DNA of 64,000 nucleotides from Vitis vinifera (lineage: Eukaryota > Streptophyta > Magnoliopsida > Vitales > Vitaceae), in the NCBI RefSeq assembly GCF_030704535.1, contig NC_081822.1:16618501-16682500 (forward strand), given 5' to 3'. Below the pieces are notes generated by a model. That model saw only the letters and a list, made by a program, of their open reading frames with translations. It did not search any database and was not told the origin of the DNA. Below are positions 1-12,124 of the stretch, piece by piece. How positions within the stretch are numbered: the first letter of the stretch is position 1; each line of letters opens with the position of its first letter. The position numbers and the translations under genes are program-made.

Positions 1-1230
1 CCCCCACCAATCTACACATCAGATATCAATGCTCCACAAGATACTCGGTCAATATAATAATAACTATTCTAGGACATCACCCAAGGGTAAGTCATACCCT
101 GTGTCTTTTGGGACTCGTACCCAAGGGTAGGACCAACCCCATACACCCATATCAGAGTGTCTTTCTCAGGGGCTTTAGGGATTTTCACCTTTCACCCAAG
201 GACCCACAGTCCCACATAAACAATATATCAAAGGATAATGACTATAGCGTCACATAAACACTTCCTACCAATCAATTCTCTGAATATCATATGTGATAAT
301 TCCATATCCTTCGTGGAATGCAACCACACCATGAACAATTTCCACAACCCAGAACCATGAATCTTCATACCAATATACGTTCCAATATCATTGTAACATT
401 TTAATACAATAAACCGAGATGCAATGACACATTAAAACATTTTATGAAATCATAGAAATAAAATGAAATTCCAATAAATGTTTCAAGGGAAGAAATCAGA
501 TACACTGTAGAACAACATAAAATTCCCTACCTTACACTTACTTTCCCTTTGTGATTCTTCTATGTAGGTGATCTTTACCTATTACAATGAACTGAAATAA
601 AACAACATAATTTAGGTTTCGCAACCTTTAAAATTTATAAAAATTTCCTTTCTTACTAATTTTTAACAACTTACTGTTATTAATTCTTAATTCTCATATT
701 CTCTAATTAATTACCAAGCACTAATTTTTTTGATTTTTTCCTTTAAAGCCTAACCCATTATCAGGTCCCAAATGTCTAAATTTTAATCGCATGTTTACTA
801 ATCTATAATACTTAACTAAAACATGTTTATAGCTAATTACACTCAACTTTTACACAAATTTTACCGTAAATTTGTTTCAACATACCATTAGGAACCAAAA
901 TAAACAAAAATCACTTTCTCTCTCTAGATCCTCTCTCTAACCCAAGCATCTACAAGTGAAATACTGCAAAACGAGCTACAGGCCCCTATAAAGGGTCTCC
1001 ATGCAGCCAACCCCAACTTTCCATAATTGCACTTTAGTCCTCCAAATTAACTAATATTAAACTTACATGCTTAAGTCATTAACTAATCATATATAACCTT
1101 CATCAAATTTTAATTAATAATTAAACAAAATTAGCACTAAACTAGCTTTAACATCTAATTAAGCACGTTTAAAAGTAAGTACTAAGATAATCATTATTGC
1201 CTATTTAATTCATTAGTACTAGGTATTACA
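1..1230 (-). mobile_element. Ty3/gypsy LTR, partial, minus strand
   Basis: This stretch is the reverse complement of the first part of the LTRs at 6291 and 18040. Shared text includes the AATTAAATAGG stretch just inside the terminus and the GTCATACCC/CCCAAGGG region near position 100. The LTR terminus lies exactly at 1230: the reverse complement starts TGTAATACCTAG, the same terminus as the other family members. The copy runs off the left edge of the window, so its other end and any internal region are not visible. It abuts the ~59-bp minisatellite directly, which suggests insertion into or beside that array. It is a fossil and no coding part is present here. Confidence 0.88.
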
Positions 1231-4200
1231 GAATCCATCCAAAGTTCGATCTATTCTTATTCATTTCTTCCTTTTGTTTCTCATCTTTAGGACACCACCT
1301 TATGTTCTATCTTTGTTCATTCTTAGTTCCATTGGTTTCCCACCGTTAGGATGCCATCTTAGGTTATATCTAAGCTTATTCAATTGCTCATCATTGGAAC
1401 CCCATTCTTATTTCCTTTCGTTTCTCATCATCATTGGGACACCATTCATGGATCCATCTATCTTCGTCCTTCGCTTCTTCAATTTTCCATCATTGTGATG
1501 TAATTATTTTTTCCTTTGGTTTTGCCATAAACGGGACGACTTTCTATCTTCTATCTATGTTCAAGGTTAGTTCCTTTAGTTTCTGATTGTGGAGATACAA
1601 TCTTAGGTTTCTACCTCAGCTTAGCTGGTTGTTTCTTTGGGTTCTCATTGTTGAAACGCCAACCTAATTTCTATCTATGTTTGTTCTTAGTTCCTTTGGT
1701 TTCCCAATATTTGGATTCCGTCCTAGGTTCTGGCTATGTTTATTGTTAGTTCCTTTAGTTTCGAATCATTGGGAAGCCATCCAAGGATCTATCTAAGGTT
1801 ATTTGTTTAGTTTCGAATCATTGTGACAACATTCGAGTTTCTATGTATGTTTGTGCTTAATTCCTTTGGGTTCCAAACATTTGGATGCCATCCTAGGTTT
1901 TGTCTATGTTCATTGATAGTCCTTTGATTTCCAATTATTGCGAAGTCATCATAGGTTCTATCTAAGGTAAATTATTTGTTCCCTAGTTTCATTTTGTTGC
2001 ATTGCCATTCTAGGTTCTATGTTTGTTCATTCTTACTTCCTAAGGTTCCCATTCATTAGGATGTGATTCGAGTTTTTATGTCTTCTTATTTCTTCATTCC
2101 TTTGGTTGTTGATCAATGTGACGCCATCCTACAATCTATATATATATTCATTCGTAGTTACTTTGGTTTCACATCACTGGGATGCCATCCTAGGTTCTAT
2201 CTAATCTTATGCGTATGTTCCTTTGCTTTCTCCTCGTTTCGATGCCATCCTAGTTCCTATCTATGTTCGTTCTTAGTTCCTTTGGTTTCTAATTATTAAG
2301 GCAACATCCAAGTTTCTATCTATGTTCATTGTTACTTCCTTTGGTTTCCCACCATTGGGATGTCATCATTGGAATGTCAATCTTAGTTTTATCTATTTTC
2401 ATTCTCAGTTCCTTTAGTGTCCTATCATTAGGATGTGATCCTATGTTCTATTTAAGCTTATTCATTTGTTCCTTTTGTTCTATGTATGTTCAATTTTAGT
2501 TACTTTGGTTTCCAATAGTTGGGATGCCATCCTAGGTTATACCTAAGATTAGTCGGTTGTTTCTTTTGCTTCTCATCGTTGTGGCACCATCAATGGGATG
2601 CCATCCTAGTTTCTATCCAAGGTTTTTTTCTATGTTCAATGTTATTTCGTTTTGTTTTGATCTAAAGCTTATTTCTTTGTTCCTGTTTTTTTTTCATCAC
2701 CGGAATGCCATCCTAGGTTCTAACTATGTTGAATTTTTGTTCATTTGGTTTCCAATCATTAGAATGTGATCCTATGTTTTACCAAGGATTAGTCGATTGT
2801 TTCTTTCGTTTCTCATCATTGTGACGCCATCGTAGTTTCTATTTATGTTCATTCTTAGTTCCTTTATTTTCCAAACATTTGGATGCCATCCTACGTTCTA
2901 TATAGGTTCATTGTTGGTTCCTCTAATTTTCAATCATTGGGAAGTCATCTTAAGCTCTATCTATGGTTGTTCATTTGTTCTCTTGATTTCTCATCATTGG
3001 GATCCCGTCCTCGGCTGTATCTATGCTCATTGTAAGTTCCTTCGGTTTCCAATCATTGAGAAGCTATCGTAGGTTCCATCCATGCTTTATCTATGTTCCT
3101 TTAGTTTCTCATCATTAGCACGCCATCCTAGGCTTTATCTATGTTCATTCTTGCCTCCTAAGGTTTCCCATCATTAGGATGCCATCCTAATTTCCATCTA
3201 AAGCTTATTTCTCTGCTCCTTTCAGCTCTCATCATTGAGACTCATCCTATGTTCATTCTAAGTTCATCCTAGGTTTTATCTAAAGCTTATTCGTTTATTC
3301 CTTTGCTTTCTCATCACAAGGACGTCATCCTAGGTTCTATGTATGTTCAATTTTAGTTCCTTTGGTTTTCGATAGTTGGGATGGCATCCTAGGTTCTATC
3401 TAAGATGAGTCGGTTGTTTCTTTGGTTTCTCATCGTTGTGACATCATCCTAGTTTCTACCTATGTTCGTTCCTAGTTCCTTTGATTTCCAAACATTTGGA
3501 TACTATCCATGGCTTTTGTCTATGTTCAATGTTATTTGCTATGATTTCCATTCATTGGGAAGTCATTGTGGGTTCTATCTTCGTTTATTCTTTTGGTTTC
3601 TCAACATTGGAACGTAATCATAGGCTTAATCTATGTACATTATAAGTTCCTTTTGTTCATCTAAGCCATCCAAGGTTCAATCTAAGCTTATTCGTTTCTC
3701 ATCTTTAGGACACCACCTCATGTTCTATCTATGTTCATCTTAGTTCCATTGGTTTCCCATCCTAGGTTCTAGTTTCTATCTAAAGCTTATTTTTTGTTCC
3801 TTTTGTTTTTCATCACTGGGACGCCATCCTAGGTTCTATCTATGTTGAATTTTCATTCATTTGGTTTCCAATCATTGGAATGTCATTCTATGTTCTACCT
3901 AGGATTGGTCGATTGTTTCTTTCATTTCTCATCATTGTGACGCCATCGTAGTTTGTATCTATGTTCCTTTGGTTTCCAAACATTGGGATGCCATCATACG
4001 TTCTGTATAGGTTCATTGTTAGTTCCTTTGATTTCCAATCATTGGGAAGTCATCCTAAGCTCTATCTATGGTTGTTGATTTGTTCCTTTGATTTCTCATC
4101 ATTGAGACCCCATCCTATCTCTATCTATGCTCTTTGTAACTTCCTTCGGTTTCCAATCATTAAGAAGCTATCCTAGGTTCTATCCTTGCTTATTTGTTTA

Positions 4201-5851
4201 TTCCTTTCGTTTATCATAATTAGCAAGCCATCCTAGGCTTTATCTATGTTCATTCTTGCCTCCTAAGGTTTCCCATCATTAGGATGCCATCCTAGTTTCC
4301 ATCTTAAAGCTTGTTTCTTTGCTCCTTTTGGTTCTCATCACTGAGACTCCATCCTATGTTCTATCTACGTTTATCTAAAGCATATTCATTTGTTCCTTTG
4401 ATTGCTCATCATTGGAATGCCATTTTGTTTTCTATCTATTTTCATTCTATCCAAGCTTAGTTGTTTGTTCCCTTCCTTTCTCATCACTAGGACGTCATCC
4501 AAGGTTCTATGTATGTTCAATTTTAGTTCCTTTGGTCTCCAATAGTTGGGATGCCATCCTAGGTTTCTTTGGTTTGTTTGTTGTTTCTTTAGTTTCTCAT
4601 TGTTGTGACTCCATCCTAGTTTCTATCTATGTTCGTTCTTCGTTCCTCTGGTTTCCAAACATATTTATGCTATCCGAGGATTTTGTCTATGTTCAATGTT
4701 ATTTCCTTTGGTTTTCATTCATTGGGAAGTCATCCTAGATTCTATCTAAGCTTATTCATTTCTCATCTTTAGGACACCGCCTTATGTTTTATCTATGTTA
4801 ATTCTTAGTTCCATTGGTTTCCCATCATTGGGATGCCGTCGTAGGTTCTATCTAAGCTTATTCGATTGCTCATCATTGGAACCCTATTCTTGGTTCTATG
4901 TATTTTCATTCTTAGTTCCCTTCGTTTCCCATCATTGGGACGACATCTTAGGTTTTATCTAAGCTTATTCATTTGTTCTTTTGACTCATCATCATTGGGA
5001 CACCATTCTTGGATCTATATATCGTCGTCCTTAGGTTCTTTAGTTTTCCATGATTGTGATGTTAGCCTAGTTTCTATCTAAAGCTTATTTATTTTTTTTC
5101 CTTTTGTTTTTCATCACTGGGACACCATCCTAGGTTCTATCTATGTTTGTTCTTTTGGTTTCCAATCATTGGAATGTCATCCAATGTTATACCTAGGATT
5201 AGTCGATTGTTTCTTTTGTTTCTCATCGTTGTGACACCATCGTAGTTTCTATCTACGTTCCTTCTTAGTTCCTTTTGTATCCAAACATTGGGATTCCATC
5301 CTACGTTCTTTTATAGGTTCTTTGTTAGTTCCTTCAATTTCCAATCTTTGGGAAGTCATCCTAAGCTCTATATATGGTTGTTCATTTGTTCCATTGGTTT
5401 CTCATCATTGGGACCCCATCCTAGGTTCTATCTATTGCTCATTGTAAGTTCCTTCGGTTTCCAATCAATGGGAAGCAATCCTAGGTTTTATCCACACTTA
5501 TTCGTTTATTCCTTTGGTTTCTAATCATTTCAAGCCATCCTAGGCTTTATCTATGTTCATTCTTGCCTCCTAAGGTTTCCCATCATTACAATGCCATCCT
5601 ACATTCCATCTAAAGCTTATTTCTTTGATCCTTTTTTTTTTTCCCGCATCATTGAGAATCCATCCTATGTTCTATCTATGTTCATTTAAAGCATATTAGT
5701 TTGTTCATTTGATTGCTCATCATTAGAGTGCCATTCTTGGTTCCATCTATTTTCTTTCTTAGTTCATTTAGTTTCCCATGTTGGAGAGGTCATCCTAGTT
5801 TTTATCAAAACTTATTCGTTTGTTCCTTTCCTTTCCCTTCACTTGGACGTC
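1231..5851. repeat. Minisatellite of ~59 bp, about 77 diverged copies
   Basis: The sequence is a tandem array with a unit of about 59-60 bp. The unit reads roughly as GGTTCTATCTATGTTCATTC, then TTAGTTCCTTTGGTTTCC, then a CATCATTGGGATGCCATCCTA part. GCCATCCTAGGTTCTAT recurs at this spacing, for example near 2187, 2245 and 2305. Units are diverged and come in recognisable subtypes such as AAACATTTGGATGCC, CAATCATTGGGAAGTCA and TCATCATTGGGACGCCA. Subtype order repeats over 1.1-1.3 kb: the stretches starting near 2845, 3961 and 5265 match each other, a higher-order structure. Short open frames occur in it but look like by-products of the repeat. No gene is seen. Confidence 0.9.
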
Positions 5852-6290
5852 ATCGTCACTGTTGCCATCACCGTCACAGTCGCCGTTACCAACATCGTTA
5901 CCGTCACCATTATCACCACTATTACTGTCACCGTCACCGTCACTATTACTCTTATCGTTACCTTTACCGTTGCCGTTATCGTAACCATTACTGTCATCAC
6001 TACCGTCAATGTTATCATCATCGTTATCGCAACAGTTACTGTCACCATTACCGTCATCGTCGTTATGGTTATCCTTATCGTTATAGTGATTGTTACTGTT
6101 ACCGTCATAATAATCGTTCTTGTCATCGTCACCGTTACTGTTACCATCACCATCACCGTCACCGTTACCGTTACCATTACCATCATCGTGACCATTATTG
6201 TCACCGTCACCATTACCTTTACTGTCCCTATTACCGTTATCGTAATCGTTACCGTCACTGTCACCGTTACCATCACCATCACCTTTATTG
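5852..6290. repeat. Hexamer satellite block 1 (ACCGTT/ACCGTC type)
   Basis: About 73 tandem hexamers of the form A-Y-N-R-T-Y, for example ACCGTC, ACCATT, ACTGTT and ATCGTT. The block starts inside a minisatellite unit: its GGACGTCATC runs straight into GTCACTGTTGCC. It ends against the gypsy LTR at 6291. It is the shortest block and the only one touching the minisatellite. Confidence 0.93.
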
Positions 6291-8412
6291 ACCTAGTACT
6301 AATGAATTAAATAGGCAATAATGATTATTTTAGTACTTAACTTTAAGCTTGCTTAATTAGATATTAAAACTAGTTTAGTGCTAATCATGTTTAATTATGA
6401 ATTAAACTTTGATTAAGGTTAAGTGGGATTAGTTAATGACTTAAACATGCTTATTAGGTTCTTAGGGACTGATTAGGGTTATGAAAACCTAAAGGACTAA
6501 TGGGCAATTATGGGTTTTATTTTTGATAACTTGAAGGACTAAAGTGCAAAATTGGGAAATTGAAGTTAGTGGAATGCCACCTCCTACTTGGGTGGATTGG
6601 TAGTAGCCATGTGGCTTGCCACCTCGTGCTTGGCTTCATGGAGACCCCTTTATAAGGGGGCTGTAACTCGTTTTCCACCATTTCACTTGCAGCAACTTGG
6701 GTTAGAGAGAGAATCTAGAGAGAGAAAGTGTAGATTTGAGGTAAGCAAGTTGTTTAATTTTGTAATTTTCGTTTATTTTGGTTCCTAATGGTATGTTGAA
6801 AAGAATTAACAGTAAAATTTGTGTAAAAGTTGAGTGTAATTAGTTATAAACCTGGTTTAGTTAAAAATCACAATTAATTTAAGATTAAAGTATTTTATTA
6901 ATGGTAAGATCAGCACGAATCTTTGTTTAATTTGGTTTGATTGAAAAAAATAGATTAGTAAACATGTGATTAATTAGGTTATTTGGACACTTAGGATTTG
7001 TTAATAGGTTAGGCTTTAAGAAAATCAAAAGAATTAGTGTTTGGTAATTAATTGGGGAATATGAGAATTGAAAAAAATTAACAATAGAAAGTTGTTAAAA
7101 ATTAGTAAGAAAGGAAAATTTCAAAAGTTTTAATTGAATAACTAATAATGGTTAGGAAACCTAAATAATGTTGTTTCATTTCAGTTCCTCGTAATAGGCA
7201 AAGATCGCCTACATAGAAGAAACACAAAAAGGAAACTGGTGTAAGGTAGGGAATTTTATGCTATTCTATGGTGTATCTGATTTCTTCCCTTGAATCATTT
7301 GTTGGAATTTCACGTTATTTCTATGATTTCATAAAATGTTTTAATGTGTCATTGCATCTCTGTTTATTGCATTGAAATGTTACCATGATATTGGAACGTA
7401 TATTGGTATGAAGATTCATGGTTGTGTTGTCGAAATGGTTCATGGTGTGGTTGCATTGCAAGAAGGATATGGAATTTATCACAGATGATATTCAGAGAAT
7501 TGATTGGTGGGAAGTGTTTATGTGATGCTACAGACATTATCATTTGATATATTGTTTATGTGGGACCGTGGGTCCTTTGGTGAAAGTCCCTAAATCCCTC
7601 GAGGAAGACACTCCAATGTGGGTGTATGGGGTTGGTCCTGCCCTTGGGTATGAGTTCCAAAAGACACGGGGTATGACTTGCCCTTAGGTGATGTCCCAGA
7701 ATAGTCATTATTATATTGATCGTGTATCTTGTGAAGCATTAATATCTAATGTGTAGATTGTTGGGGGTCAGCAGTTTATCAGTTGTGAAAGGATGGATGG
7801 GGAAAAGTAAGGATGAAACTAACAAACACATGCATACATGTTTGACATGATTACACATTTGTTAATGGTTTAAATGTTTATCATCCATGCTTTTAAACGT
7901 TTAATTCAAGGTTTTTAAGGTTATGCTTTGGATTGTTATAAACTTTCCTACTGAGTTGTGAACTCACCCTATCCCTTCCACCTTTAGATGTAGGTTAGAA
8001 GACCTATGCAGGAAATAATGCTTGAGCAATGCTTTACTGTGATTGGATGCTGTTTGCTCAATTGAAAGTCTTTTGAGGCTTTGCCTTTGTATTAAAGACT
8101 GAATCTTTTTGTAGGAATAATGTAATACATATAATTGTCAGGTACACTTGTAGTAAGGGCTACCCGTAGTGAACAATGGGGTTTGGTATATGTAAATTAA
8201 CGTAGTATAAGTTTCTTTTAAGAAACGAACCATATTTGTTAACTACAAGTTAGAAAGTTTAATACAGGATGTACTCCTTATAATATGTTTTGCATATCCT
8301 CTTTTTGCACAAAATCAAGTAGGAACTCAACATTTAAATTTTTTAGAGCACTTATACTATATTTGAGTATCAATTCTTTAGTTTGAAGAATAACAAAAAC
8401 CGGGGTGTGACA
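6291..8412 (+). repeat. 5' LTR of the gypsy element
   Basis: The LTR aligns along its length with the solo LTR at 18040-20238. It ends GGGGTGTGACA three bases before the primer-binding site, which fixes the right boundary. On the left, family members start TGTAACACCTAG or TGTAATACCTAG; here recognisable LTR sequence starts at ACCTAG, directly after the hexamers. It contains a TATA box and a purine-rich AGAGAGAGAATCTAGAG leader shared with the other LTR copies. Confidence 0.88.
6649..6656 (+). promoter_or_regulatory. Probable TATA box of the LTR promoter
   Basis: TTTATAAG lies in the first third of the LTR, about 55 bases before the conserved AGAGAGAGAATCTAGAG leader. The same box in the same context is present at 18404 and 20404 in the other LTR copies. 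This is the expected layout of an LTR U3/R boundary, but the start site is inferred. Confidence 0.55.
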
Positions 8413-8415
8413 ACT

Positions 8416-8427
8416 TGGTATCAGAGC
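8416..8427 (+). promoter_or_regulatory. Primer-binding site for initiator Met tRNA
   Basis: TGGTATCAGAGC starts three bases after the LTR end. This 12-mer complements the 3' end of plant initiator methionine tRNA and is the standard primer-binding site of many plant LTR retrotransposons. It fixes both the LTR end and the element's orientation. Confidence 0.92.
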
Positions 8428-8828
8428 ATAAGGGATTAGATCCCTATTGTGGACAATAGGTGGGGAGCCCAATAGGTGCACTGGAGTCATTATTATTGTG
8501 ACATTGTTTTATTGTGTATGATATATTGATATGAAGTGAAAGGTTAAAGGATGAATGTTAGGTTTGTGTTTTTGTTGTGTTGATGATATTCCTTGTTTTA
8601 TTGGTTTGAATATGCCTAGCTATGATAATTGTGAGCATGTTGCCTGTTTGAGTTCCTGATCATTGAGAATCCATTACTATGATATTGTTGTTATCAGGTT
8701 TGTTTTGAAAATGTTTGTATGTGACATAAGTGGTTTGATTGTATTGTTTAAGGATGCTTGATTTCATGAATAACCCTTATAAAGTGATGTATTGATAATC
8801 TAATCCTTGTATACCTTTCTAAGACAAA

Positions 8829-11800
8829 ATGCCTAGAGCAAGGAACAAATTAACCACAAGGCCTAGACAAACAACTAGATCATCTCTAATATCTCATGGT
8901 AATGTAACTGAGGGAAGAGTTGCAATATATCCAACTGCTGGTTTAGAATTCCAAAATGTGAGCTTAATTCGGGAATTTAAAGCACTAACTCCTCCAATCT
9001 TTCGTGGTGGGCCTAATTTTCTTGAAGTTGAGAATTGGATGAAAGAAATAAAGAAAATATTGGATGTAATGGTAGTGCCTGAGGAAAGGAGAGTTTCTTT
9101 AGCTTCCTTCATGTTGAGGGATGAAGCAGACAACTGGTGGGATATGATCAAGACTACTCAGGATGTAACTAAGATGGTTTGGATGCAATTTGAGGAGCTG
9201 CTTTTATCTAATTACTTTCCAGAGGCCGTTAGAAGACAAAAAAGAGCTGAATTTATACACTTGGTTCAAAGGAACATGACAGTGACTGAATATGCAACAA
9301 AGTTTACACAACTATCTAGATATGCTCCGAATGTGGTTGCAGATGAACAAATGTGAGCTGAACAATTCCAAGAGGGGTTGAGATTGAACATTGGAACATA
9401 GGTCGCTCCCTTCATGCTTCGTACTTATAGTGAGGTTGTGGCAAGGGCTCTTGTTATAGAAAGGGAAATGGAGGAAGCTCAAAGGTTGAGAAGCAGAAAT
9501 TCTAGGTTTGGTGGTTTAGAAAAACGAGAACGAGACTTCAGACGCCAGAAAGTGATTCATCCCCAACAACAACCCAGAAAATAAGAGCAGTATAGTGGGA
9601 CTACAGATTTGGCCAAGGGACCAAGGAGATGTTATGAATGTGGTGAGGTGGGACATCTTAGGAAGGAGTGCCCAAAATTTCAACGACTTGCATACTAGCC
9701 ATCTCAATGGCAGTTTCAGCAGATGAACCCACGAATCCAAGGAAGGCAACCTCAAGGGGAAGGAAACTTTAGACAAGAGAAGCCTGAAGGGAAGCCAGAG
9801 CAAGAACAACAAGGGAGATTTTATACAATAGGGTCACAAAATGAAGAGTCAAATGCCTTGGTGGAAGGTATAATCTTATGTTTTAGCACTTGGGCACATG
9901 TTTTATTTGATCCAAGAGCTACCCACTCTTTTATTTCTGCATCATTTGCCTCCATGCTAGACATATAATTTGTTCCCCTTCTTTGTTCATTATGTGTTGA
10001 GACTCCTATGGGTGGTAAGGTGGAAACCAAGTGGGTGTGTCATGCTTGTGTACTTTATATTGGGAGACTTAAAGTTACAATGGATTTGGTTCTTCTTGAT
10101 ATTTCATCCTTTGATGTAATTGTGGGGATGGATTGGCTTGCCCAACATCATGCTGTGTTAGATTGTTATTTGAAGAAAGTAACATTCCAAACCTTATCTG
10201 GTTCATATTTGAGTTTCTATGGTGATAGAAGGCTTACATTTATTCCACTAATTCGAAACCTAGATGACAAGTGGTCAAGAAAGGATGATAGACACTATTT
10301 TCTTTTTAATATGAAGGGAGAAGGCAAAAAGATGACAACTATAGATTGTCTTCCAATGGTTTGTGAATTTGCTGATGTTTTTCCTAAAGAATTGCCATGT
10401 TTACCTCCTCACAGAGAGATGGATTTTTCTATTGAATTGTATCTAGGTACAGATCCAATATCAATAGCTCCATATAGGATGGCTCCAGTTGAACGTAAGG
10501 AATTGAACATTCAGTTGCAAGAGTTGCAAACTAAAAGGTTTATTCGGCCTAGTACCTCACCTTGGGGTGCTCCAATATTGTTTGTAAAGAAGAAGGATGG
10601 ATCCTTGTGATTATGTGTGGATTACAGAAAATTGAACAGAGTAACAGTGAAAAACAAATATTCGCTACCTCAGATTGATGACTTATTTGACCAATTATGT
10701 GGGGCTTGCTATTTTTCAAAGATTGATTTAAGATCTGGTTATCATCAGTTGAGGATACAAGAATAAGATATTCCAAAGACTGCATTTCATAAAAGGTATG
10801 GGCCTTATGAATTTGTGGTCATGCCGTTTGGGTTAACCAATGCTCCAGCTGCATTCATGGACATGATGAATCGTATTTATCGGCCTTATTTGGATCATTT
10901 TGTGGTGGTATTTGTGGATGATATTTTTATATATTCTAAGAGTAGAGAAGAGCACGGTCATCATTTGCATATGGCACTTCAAACACCAGTTATATGCCAG
11001 TTATATGCCAAATTGGAAAATGTGACTTTTGGTTGTAGGAAATTCAATTTTTGGGGCACATGGTTTCTCAAGAGGGTATCTCAGTGGATCCAACAAAAGT
11101 GGAAGCTGTGACAAAGTGGGAAAGACCCAAGAATGTTTTTGAAGTACGTAGTTTTCTTGGACTAGCTAGGTACTACAGAAGGTTTGTTGAAAACTTTTCT
11201 TGAATTGCTTACCCAATGACTAGACTGACACGCAAGGGAGTGAACTTTGATTGGAATGATAGGTGTGAAGAATCCTTTCAATAGCTAAAAAGGAGACTAA
11301 CAATAGCGCCAGTGCTAATTACTCCTATTAGTTGCGAAAGATATATAGTTAATTGTGATGCTTCAAGAAATGGCTTGGGATGTGTTTTGATGCAAAGAGG
11401 AAGAGTGGTTGCTTATGCTTCTAGGCAATTGAAGAACCATGAGCAAAACTATCTTACACATGATCTCGAACTCGCAGCCATAGTCTTTGCTTTAAAGTTA
11501 TGGAGACATTACTTATATGGTGAAAATTTTGAAGTGTTTTCAGATCACAAAAGTTTGAAGTACATTTTCTCTCAAAAAGATCTGAATGCAAGGCAAAGGA
11601 GATGGATGGAAACCCTTGAAGATTTTAACTTTACTTTGCAGTATCATCCAGGAAAAGCTAATGTGGTCGTTGATGCCCTAAGTAGAAAGGCTCAATGTGT
11701 GTTATCTGGGTTGGTGGTTTATGAGTGGAAAATGTATGATTACATTAGTGAGTTCAATCCTTGCTTTGATGCACATGATTCTGGTGCATGTTTTTGTACT

Positions 11801-12124
11801 TTGGTAGCTCAACCATCAATATTGCAAAAGGTTATTAAAGCTCAAAGGAAAGATACAAAGTTAGAGGGCATGCACTCTCGAATCATGGCAGGTAATGCAG
11901 TAGAAGGTTGGAGCATACATTCTAATGGTGGGATTCATTTCTTGAATAAACTTTGTGTTCTTAATGATGCTTAGGTGAAGGATGAGGTAATGAAGGAAGC
12001 TTATCATTCTCAATTCACAGTACACCCTGGAGAAACTAAAATGTACCATGATTTGAGGCGTAAATATTGGTGGCAAGGTATGAAGCGGGATATAGCTCAA
12101 TTCGTTTCCAAGTGTTTAACATGT
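8829..12124 (+). pseudogene. gag-pol remains of the gypsy element
   Basis: Gag starts at the first ATG after a leader of about 400 bases (protein begins MPRARNKL). Its capsid part covers roughly 8.95-9.4 kb. A CCHC zinc knuckle, CYECGEVGHLRKEC, lies near 9.65 kb. The protease region, with FDPRATHSFIS in place of the usual D-S/T-G context, is near 9.9 kb. Reverse transcriptase spans roughly 10.45-11.15 kb, with the VDD-type catalytic motif in FVDDIFIYS and the SPWGAPILFVKKKDGS segment. RNase H follows to about 11.7 kb ([25 protein letters not shown]). The integrase H-H-C-C finger begins near 11.99 kb and is where the element stops. No chromodomain is present in the surviving part. The coding part is broken in several places and is not expected to make a working polyprotein. 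Confidence 0.9.

Larger units (their letters stand above)
6291..12124 (+). mobile_element. Broken Ty3/gypsy (chromovirus, Tekay/Del-like) element
   Basis: The parts in order are a 5' LTR (6291-8412), a primer-binding site, gag, protease, reverse transcriptase, RNase H and the start of integrase. The protease-RT-RNase H-integrase order defines Ty3/gypsy. The RT wording ([30 protein letters not shown]) and an LTR of about 2.1 kb fit the Tekay/Del branch of chromoviruses. The element ends abruptly in the integrase zinc-binding region, where hexamer repeats begin, so it is partial. It is a fossil with roughly half a dozen breaks in its coding part. Its LTR looks only a few per cent different from the solo LTR at 18040 by eye, which suggests moderate age. 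Confidence 0.9.

Noticed and set aside
1274-5524. Serine/phenylalanine-rich short open frames as genes
   Set aside because: They are repeated readings of the 59-bp minisatellite (SLGCHPRFYL-like words recur), with no start context or splice structure.
5839-6310. Open frames of 147-192 codons as small repeat proteins
   Set aside because: Same cause: hexamer repeat translated in three overlapping frames, with ends set by the neighbouring minisatellite and LTR.
6588-6788. 66-codon open frame in the LTR, also at 18343-18543, as a conserved small gene
   Set aside because: Its conservation is explained by the two copies being LTRs of one family. It spans the TATA box and leader of the LTR promoter.
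8416-8427. tRNA gene fragment
   Set aside because: Only the 12 bases complementary to the tRNA 3' end are present, at the exact place of a primer-binding site; no tRNA body or promoter boxes follow.
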